Origin: Methylotenera sp.
GTDB lineage: Bacteria; Pseudomonadota; Gammaproteobacteria; Burkholderiales; Methylophilaceae
Assembly (NCBI GenBank): GCA_027310735.1
Contig: DAIDAH010000101.1
Span: forward strand, 1 to 9,823
Reading direction: 5' to 3'
DNA: 9,823 bases
Positions 5,561-9,823 of the stretch are shown piece after piece. Every line of letters starts with the position of its first letter. Positions within the stretch are counted from its first letter, which is position 1. Made by a program: the position numbers and the translations under genes. The notes beneath the pieces were generated by a model. It searched no databases and was not told where the DNA came from. It was given only the letters and a program-made list of their open reading frames with translations.

Positions 5561-6988
5561 GTGAACGTGACGCATAAAGAAAGCCCATTGCACAAAGAAA
5601 GTGCCCTCAATAAAAAAGACACGAGCTGGTCAGGCCGATTTAATGAGCCTGTGGCCGAGTTGGTGAAAAAATACACGGCGTCGGTCGGTTTTGACCAACG
5701 TTTGGCGGTATTTGATATTCAAGGCTCGATTGCGCATTCGCAAATGCTGGGCGCACAAAAAATTATCAGTCTTGATGATGTTAAAGCGATTGAAGCAGGC
5801 CTAGCTGAAATTCTGCAAGAGATTGAAGCAGGTCAATTTGAGTGGCTGCTGGATTTAGAAGACGTGCATCTGAATATTGAGAAGCGTCTGACTGATAAAA
5901 TTGGTGATGCCGGTAAGCGCCTGCACACAGGACGTAGTCGTAATGACCAAGTGGCGACTGATGTGCGCTTGTGGCTACGTGCGACTACCGATCAAGTCTC
6001 CGCAGGTTTGACTAAGTTGCAGTTAAGCTTGCTGGATTTGGCTGAAACCCATTTTGATACCGTGATGCCGGGCTTTACGCATTTGCAAGTGGCGCAACCG
6101 GTGACTTTCGGTCATCACTTAATGGCGTATGTGGAAATGCTCAAGCGCGATGTAGCGCGCTTTGTTGATTGCAGAAAACGTATCAATCGCTTGCCGCTAG
6201 GCGCGGCTGCATTGGCAGGTACAAGCTACCCAATCGACCGTGAAATGGTCGCAAAAACACTGGGTTTTGATGGCGTGTGTGAGAATTCACTGGATGCGGT
6301 ATCTGACCGTGATTTTGCCATTGAATTTACCTTTGCGGCATCGCTAGTGATGACGCACCTGTCACGCTTGTCTGAAGAACTGATTTTGTGGAGCTCACCA
6401 AGATTCGCGTTCATTGATATTGCCGACCGCTTCTGTACCGGCTCATCTATCATGCCTCAGAAAAAGAACCCAGATGTGCCAGAGTTGGTGCGTGGTAAAA
6501 CGGGTCGTGTGTACGGTCACTTAACAGCATTGTTGACCCTGATGAAAGGTCAGCCGCTCGCTTATAATAAAGATAATCAAGAAGACAAAGAACCTTTGTT
6601 TGATACAGCAGATACTTTGCTGGTAACGCTGGAAATTTATGCCGACATGATGCGTGGCATTACCGTCAATAAAGAAAACATGCGTCAAGCTGCAAGTGAA
6701 GGTTTTGCGACAGCTACCGATTTGGCTGATTACTTGGCTAAAAAAGGTATGCCGTTCAGAGATGCGCATGAAGTAGTGGCGCTGGCTGTACGTTATGCCG
6801 TTGATAAGAATGTCGAGTTAAGTGACTTGCCTCTGGCTACGTTGCAACAGTTTGTACCTGAGATTAGTGATGATGTTTATGCAGTGCTGACGCTGGAAGG
6901 CTCACTTAATAGCCGTAACCACATCGGCGGTACAGCCCCAGCGCAAGTGCAAGCGGCGATAGCGCGTGTTAGAACTGCAATGAAATAA
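5561..6988 (+). CDS. argH: Argininosuccinate lyase
   Basis: The product is 475 residues. It catalyses the last step of arginine synthesis, cleaving argininosuccinate to arginine and fumarate, as a cytosolic homotetramer of the fumarase/aspartase superfamily. Visible motifs are WSGRFNEP (23-30), EDVHLNIE (100-107), LHTGRSRNDQVATD (121-134), the conserved GFTHLQVAQP with His174 (171-180), and the family signature GSSIMPQKKNP (294-304) carrying the catalytic-loop serine. YNKDNQEDKEP and LEGSLNSRNHIGGTAP close the enzyme. All key residues are present. Start GTG 5561 is preceded by GGATAAA; GTG 5567 is an alternative, and no ATG lies in frame before residue 62. The first 20 residues are a poorly conserved tail containing a small repeat, HKESPL-HKESAL. 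The gene is divergent from algZ, as in pseudomonads, and stands alone on its strand. Confidence 0.98.
   Translation: MNVTHKESPLHKESALNKKDTSWSGRFNEPVAELVKKYTASVGFDQRLAVFDIQGSIAHSQMLGAQKIISLDDVKAIEAGLAEILQEIEAGQFEWLLDLEDVHLNIEKRLTDKIGDAGKRLHTGRSRNDQVATDVRLWLRATTDQVSAGLTKLQLSLLDLAETHFDTVMPGFTHLQVAQPVTFGHHLMAYVEMLKRDVARFVDCRKRINRLPLGAAALAGTSYPIDREMVAKTLGFDGVCENSLDAVSDRDFAIEFTFAASLVMTHLSRLSEELILWSSPRFAFIDIADRFCTGSSIMPQKKNPDVPELVRGKTGRVYGHLTALLTLMKGQPLAYNKDNQEDKEPLFDTADTLLVTLEIYADMMRGITVNKENMRQAASEGFATATDLADYLAKKGMPFRDAHEVVALAVRYAVDKNVELSDLPLATLQQFVPEISDDVYAVLTLEGSLNSRNHIGGTAPAQVQAAIARVRTAMK
5573..5608 (+). repeat. Two 18-bp imperfect tandem repeats at the argH 5' end
   Basis: Bases 5573-5590 and 5591-5608 are similar 18-base units encoding HKESPL and HKESAL. 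A degenerate third partial unit (NKKD) follows. They build the N-terminal tail that precedes the conserved WSGRF of ArgH. They probably arose by in-frame duplication and are likely tolerated because this tail is disordered in the family. Confidence 0.55.
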
Positions 6989-6997
6989 GCGAGATAT

Positions 6998-7031
6998 TTT
7001 AAGGGTGGACAATAAGTTGCCTACCCTTAAA
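6998..7031. terminator. Hairpin after argH, probable terminator
   Basis: Arms tttaagggt (6998-7006) and acccttaaa (7023-7031) pair perfectly over 9 bases. The stem extends inward by a G-T and a G-C pair, one A-C mismatch and three more pairs (caa/ttg), ending in a 4-base taag loop. It begins 9 bases after the argH stop. There is no uninterrupted T tract on either side, so it may act as a weak or factor-assisted terminator or as a 3' end stabiliser. Nothing else is evident in the 141-base convergent gap to hemW. Confidence 0.5.
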
Positions 7032-7129
7032 TCTATGCGTTTTGACTTAAAGACACATCGCAGAAAACAGCCAAACATCGCAGTAAGTACTGGGCCAGTA
7101 GATTTCTATACACTCAGCTTTTATCCTAT

Positions 7130-8254
7130 TCAAACCAAAAATATTTCCAGCAATTCATTCAAAAAACGTTGTCCTAATAACGTAGGTTGCATCCTGCCGT
7201 CGGCAATGGTCAGCAAGCCTTTGCTTTGCGCTTTTTTAATGGCGGTTTCAAGCGTGTTGATACTCAAGCCAGTGCGTTGTTTAAACAAGGCGATTGGCAC
7301 GCCTTCAATCAGGCGTAGTGCGTTCATCATGAACTCAAAGCTCAGATCATCTTGCTCAATCACCCACTCACGCTCTATGGCTTTGTCTTGCATGGCCTGT
7401 TCCATATAGGCCTTGGGGTGCTTGGCGCGGGTTTCGCGAGTGATTTTGTCGTGGTAACTCAGCTTGCTGTGCGCGCCGGCACCGATGCCTAGATAATCGC
7501 CAAACTGCCAGTAATTGAGATTGTGTCTGGCTTGTTTGCCTTTTTTGGCAAAGGCCGACGTTTCGTAGTGCTCGTAGCCGTTTTGAGTCAGTAATGCTTC
7601 GATTTCGATTTGCATTTCAGCGCTGGTGTCATCGTCTGGCAGGCTGGGCGGTGTGTGATGGAATGGTGTATTTGGCTCTAGCGTTAAATGGTAAAAAGAT
7701 AGGTGCGAGGGGTTTAATGCTATCGCTGTTTGCGCATCCTTGAGAGCATCTTGCAGGCTTTGGTTAGGTAGGCCGTACATGATGTCTAAATTTACTTGCT
7801 CAAAAGTATTGAGTGCCAGTTTCGCGGCATCAAAAGCTTGCTGGCTGTCGTGGATACGCCCAATAGCCTGCAAGTAATCACTATTGAAGCTTTGAATGCC
7901 TAGTGACAGCCGATTGACGCCTGCTGCTTTGTAGCCTGCAAAATGCGCTGCATCTACTGTGCCGGGGTTGGCTTCCAGTGTGATTTCTGCGTCAAATTCC
8001 AACGGGGTAAGCATGCGGACATGGCTCAAAATTCGGTCTATGGCGGTGGCTGAGAATAAGCTAGGCGTGCCCCCGCCAAAAAATATGCTTCTGATTTTGC
8101 GACCCCATACTTTGGGCGTGGCAAGCTCCAAGTCTGCAATCAGTGCATCTATATAGGCTGCTTCAGGAATCTCACCGTTTTGGTTGCGATTTTCATGCGA
8201 GTTGAAGTCGCAGTACGGGCATTTTCGAACACACCACGGAATATGGATGTACAA
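7130..8254 (-). CDS. hemW: Heme chaperone HemW (radical-SAM family), 5' end uncertain
   Basis: From TTG 8252-8254 the product is 374 residues. It opens with YIHIPWCVRKCPYCDFNSH, where Cys8, Cys12 and Cys15 form the CX3CX2C iron-sulfur motif, then FFGGGTPSLFS (58-68), EANPGT, GVNRLSLGIQSF and LDIMYGLPNQ. A HemW C-terminal domain follows. This family was long labelled oxygen-independent coproporphyrinogen oxidase (HemN-like) but acts as a heme-binding chaperone. HemW proteins normally carry a short leader before LSLYIHIPW. Here the same frame is open upstream to 8378 and encodes a plausible leader ending NPPPLSL, but it has no ATG or GTG. An ATG at 8379-8381, overlapping the stop of the preceding gene as TAATG, is one base out of frame because of a run of seven A (8365-8371). 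The real start is therefore either TTG 8254 or that ATG after loss of one A. The core enzyme is intact. Confidence 0.93.
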   Translation of the reverse strand: MYIHIPWCVRKCPYCDFNSHENRNQNGEIPEAAYIDALIADLELATPKVWGRKIRSIFFGGGTPSLFSATAIDRILSHVRMLTPLEFDAEITLEANPGTVDAAHFAGYKAAGVNRLSLGIQSFNSDYLQAIGRIHDSQQAFDAAKLALNTFEQVNLDIMYGLPNQSLQDALKDAQTAIALNPSHLSFYHLTLEPNTPFHHTPPSLPDDDTSAEMQIEIEALLTQNGYEHYETSAFAKKGKQARHNLNYWQFGDYLGIGAGAHSKLSYHDKITRETRAKHPKAYMEQAMQDKAIEREWVIEQDDLSFEFMMNALRLIEGVPIALFKQRTGLSINTLETAIKKAQSKGLLTIADGRMQPTLLGQRFLNELLEIFLV

Positions 8255-8381
8255 AGACAGTGGCGGTGGATTGGTGAGGCCCGATACTGTAGCTTCTCCG
8301 GCTAGTGGTGCGACGGTGTTGATAGGCTTGGCGCTAAATGCTGACTCAGCCTTGATTTCGATGATTTTTTTGATACGTCAT
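8255..8381 (-). other. Frame-disrupted 5' extension of hemW
   Basis: The minus strand here reads ATG ACG TAT C, then seven A, then ATC ATC GAA. From ATG 8379-8381 the frame dies after 11 codons. With six A the frame would run through a leader (KIIEIKAESAFSAKP at its start, TNPPPLSL at its end) straight into YIHIPWCVRKC with no stop, adding 42 residues. The TAATG junction and AAAAGG just before it are what a coupled operon start looks like. This suggests a one-base insertion in a homopolymer, real or technical. Confidence 0.6.
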
Positions 8382-8593
8382 TACCTTTTGTACGGATTCA
8401 TGAGTGAGTCTACCAGTTGATGCAAGGCCTCGCGCATTTGCTGTTCTGACACTTCCATTAGCAAGCCGTCCTCTAGCGCATCTTGGGCAATTTGTTTGAT
8501 TTCATCAAAGTTCTCGGTCATTACTTTGACTTTCTCTGTGCATGACACGACACTTTGGTCGTCACGCACCCATTTTGGCCATTGGCTACTCAT
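8381..8593 (-). CDS. Conserved-looking small protein of unknown function (70 aa)
   Basis: This encodes 70 residues with no signal peptide or membrane segment. The N-terminal third (SQWPKWVRDDQSVVSCTEKVKV) is Trp- and Lys-containing with one Cys. The rest is acidic and probably helical (NFDEIKQIAQDALEDGLL and QQMREALHQLVDSL), ending NPYKR. I do not recognise a named domain and assign no function. Reality is supported by a good ribosome binding site, GGAAAGG at 8601-8607, seven bases before ATG 8591-8593, by an 8-base overlap with the rdgB stop, and by the TAATG junction with hemW. I recall similar small ORFs at this place in other betaproteobacteria, but this was not searched. Co-expression with rdgB and hemW is likely. 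Confidence 0.85.
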   Translation of the reverse strand: MSSQWPKWVRDDQSVVSCTEKVKVMTENFDEIKQIAQDALEDGLLMEVSEQQMREALHQLVDSLMNPYKR

Positions 8594-9200
8594 GGCTTAA
8601 CCTTTCCAACTTTTGTAGTAATTTGGCCATAGCATGGCCGCGGTGGCTGATACGGCTTTTGATTTCCAGCGGCAACTCGGCAACCGTTTTTTCAGTTTTT
8701 GCATCCAAAAACAATGGGTCGTAACCAAAGCCGTCATTGCCACGATATTCAGTGAGAATCTCGCCTATCCATTGGCCTTCTGCAATGATCGGTTCTGGGT
8801 CATGCTCATGACGTACCAGCACCATCACGCAGTAAAAATGCGCATGACGATTTTTTTCATTTGCCATGACTTTTAACAGCTTCTGGTTGTTATTTTTGTC
8901 CTGATTTTCTTTTGAAAGGCCTGGCTCGCCAGCATACCTCGCGGAGAGTACGCCTGGCGCGCCTTGCAGAGCATCAACGCATAAACCAGAATCATCCGCC
9001 AGAGCAGGTAAGCCAGTATGTTTGCTGGCATGGCGAGCTTTGGCGAGGGCGTTCTCAACAAAGGTGTAGAACGGTTCTTCGCACTCTGGTACGTTTAATT
9101 CTGACTGTGGAATCACTTCAATTTGCAACGGCTCCAGAATGTGCTGAATCTCACGCAGCTTGCCTTTATTGCCGGTGGCGATGACGAGTTTGCTAAACAC
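8586..9200 (-). CDS. rdgB: dITP/XTP pyrophosphatase (RdgB/HAM1 family)
   Basis: From GTG 9198-9200 the product is 204 residues (E. coli RdgB 197). It hydrolyses non-canonical purine triphosphates (dITP, ITP, XTP) to monophosphates, keeping them out of DNA and RNA, as a cytosolic Mg-dependent dimer. Motifs are KLVIATGNKGKL (4-15), FVENALAKARHA (47-58), ALADDSGL with catalytic Asp70, GAPGVLSARYAG (80-91), GFGYDPLF near residue 155-165 and SHRGHAMAKL near the end. The open frame extends upstream to 9266, but I prefer GTG 9200: AAGAGG sits 6 bases before it, the family begins directly with the KLVIATGN strand, and the longer version would overlap rph by 74 bases with residues unlike the family. 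As called it overlaps the rph stop by 8 bases, matching the coupling seen downstream. Confidence 0.95.
   Translation of the reverse strand: MFSKLVIATGNKGKLREIQHILEPLQIEVIPQSELNVPECEEPFYTFVENALAKARHASKHTGLPALADDSGLCVDALQGAPGVLSARYAGEPGLSKENQDKNNNQKLLKVMANEKNRHAHFYCVMVLVRHEHDPEPIIAEGQWIGEILTEYRGNDGFGYDPLFLDAKTEKTVAELPLEIKSRISHRGHAMAKLLQKLERLSHE
8601..8607 (-). promoter_or_regulatory. Ribosome binding site of the 70-aa gene
   Basis: On the minus strand this reads GGAAAGG, seven bases upstream of ATG 8591-8593 and inside the last codons of rdgB. It is among the clearest Shine-Dalgarno sites in the window and fixes the start of the small gene. Confidence 0.6.
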
Positions 9201-9823
9201 GGAGTGCCTCTTGTTGTTTGATGATGAGTTGACTGATGCCATGTGCAGCAAGGTCGAGCATGGCATTCATTGCATTGCGATCAAATGGCTCGCCTTCTGC
9301 TGTGCCTTGTACTTCTACAAAACCACCGTCAGCTGTGATGACTACGTTCATGTCGGTATCACAGTCAGAATCTTCAATGTAGTCTAAATCCAGCACAGGT
9401 TGGCCTTTGTAAACGCCGACTGAAATTGCAGCCACGGCTTGTTTAAGTGGGCTCTCCAGCAACTTACCACTAGTTAAGAGTTTGGTAATGGCATCATGTA
9501 ATGCCACATAAGCGCCAGTAATACTGGCTGTGCGCGTGCCACCATCGGCTTGAATCACGTCGCAGTCAATTTGAATGCTGCGCTCGCCGAGTTTTTCTAA
9601 ATCAATAATGGCGCGTAATGAGCGGCCAATCAAACGTTGGATTTCCTGTGTGCGGCCAGATTGTTTGCCACGAGCTGCTTCCCTATCCATGCGGCTACCA
9701 GTCGAGCGTGGCAGCATGCCATATTCTGCGGTGACCCAGCCTTGGCCTTTGCCTTTTAAAAAGCCCGGTACTTTTTCTTCCACACTGGCGGTGCATAGCA
9801 CATGTGTATCACCGAACTTTACT
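9193..9823 (-). CDS. rph: Ribonuclease PH, 5' end outside the window
   Basis: About 210 residues are visible, entering from the right edge as VKFGDTHVLCTASVEEKVPG. Compared with family members of about 240 residues, roughly the first 25-30 are missing. RNase PH is a phosphate-dependent 3' exoribonuclease that trims tRNA precursors and rRNA ends, forming a hexameric ring. Motifs are GWVTAEYGMLPRST, the RxxREAARGKQSGRTQEIQR stretch, LIGRSLRAIID, DCDVIQADGGTRTASITGA (phosphate-binding GGTRTAS), DLDYIEDSDCDTDMNVV with the conserved acidic pair, and EVQGTAEGEPF. The C terminus is complete, with TAG at 9193-9195, so it does not show the truncation known from E. coli K-12. It is the first visible gene of the rph-rdgB-small ORF-hemW operon. 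The GTG at 9801 is internal, not a start. Confidence 0.97.
   Translation of the reverse strand, partial: VKFGDTHVLCTASVEEKVPGFLKGKGQGWVTAEYGMLPRSTGSRMDREAARGKQSGRTQEIQRLIGRSLRAIIDLEKLGERSIQIDCDVIQADGGTRTASITGAYVALHDAITKLLTSGKLLESPLKQAVAAISVGVYKGQPVLDLDYIEDSDCDTDMNVVITADGGFVEVQGTAEGEPFDRNAMNAMLDLAAHGISQLIIKQQEALRV
9207..9212 (-). promoter_or_regulatory. Ribosome binding site deciding the rdgB GTG start
   Basis: On the minus strand this reads AAGAGG, six bases upstream of GTG 9198-9200. It favours the short rdgB start over the ATG at 9264-9266, which would add 22 residues of unrelated sequence. Confidence 0.5.

Noticed and set aside
7055..7083. 9-mer acatcgcag repeated 20 bases apart in the argH-hemW gap
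   Set aside because: Short, only two copies, with no relation to a promoter or gene start. Probably chance or an old duplication.
7088..7100. Palindrome tactgg-g-ccagta downstream of hemW
   Set aside because: A one-base centre cannot form an RNA loop with the full stem, and no T tract follows. No supported role.
7005..7409. 134-codon plus-strand open frame after argH
   Set aside because: It begins inside the argH hairpin and runs antisense to hemW. No ribosome binding site or family motif.
9201..9266. Longer rdgB start at ATG 9264-9266
   Set aside because: The added 22 residues lie inside rph and do not resemble the family. The GTG at 9200 has a good ribosome binding site and fits the usual N terminus.
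1..9823. Mobile element, CRISPR array, tRNA/rRNA, toxin-antitoxin or defence system
   Set aside because: All sizeable open frames are accounted for by housekeeping or signalling genes. I saw no transposase, terminal repeats, spacer arrays or structured RNA gene.

Overview
The window looks like ordinary chromosome from a betaproteobacterium. A methylotroph of the Methylophilaceae type (Methylotenera or Methylophilus-like) is my best guess. This rests on the look of the proteins, the moderate base composition, and two gene neighbourhoods: argH divergent from algZ-algR-hemC-hemD-hemX-hemY, and rph-rdgB-small ORF-hemW. I ran no database search, so the taxonomic call is inference. I see no phage, transposon, CRISPR array, tRNA or rRNA, and no gene-free stretch over 300 bases.

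Layout: (1) Bases 1-302 (+) hold the C-terminal end of a GGDEF diguanylate cyclase with its GGEEF active site and RxxD inhibitory site. (2) Bases 387-5443 (-) form a probable six-gene operon read right to left: algZ sensor kinase, algR LytTR response regulator, hemC, hemD, hemX and a short hemY. Its genes overlap or nearly abut, except for 69 bases between algR and hemC. (3) Bases 5444-5560 are the divergent control region between algZ and argH. (4) Bases 5561-6988 (+) encode argininosuccinate lyase, followed by a strong hairpin. (5) Bases 7130-9823 (-) are a second tight operon: rph (5' end outside the window), rdgB, a 70-residue protein of unknown function, and hemW.

Function: hemC and hemD take porphobilinogen to uroporphyrinogen III. 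HemX and HemY are membrane proteins linked to the heme pathway, and HemW is the radical-SAM-like heme chaperone, so heme is the common theme. algZ/algR is an AlgZ/AlgR-type (FimS/AlgR) two-component pair that sits directly upstream of hemC, as it does in pseudomonads. The other genes cover arginine synthesis, RNA 3' end processing, nucleotide-pool sanitation and c-di-GMP signalling.

I did not find a convincing new system. The points most worth checking are local lesions or variants. hemW's natural TAATG-coupled start is out of frame with the enzyme because of a run of seven A. algR has an Asn/Asp-rich insertion in its DNA-binding domain, plus a possible two-base slip at its 3' end. hemY is about one third of normal length. 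Several of these could be sequencing or assembly errors, and reads across the sites would settle that.
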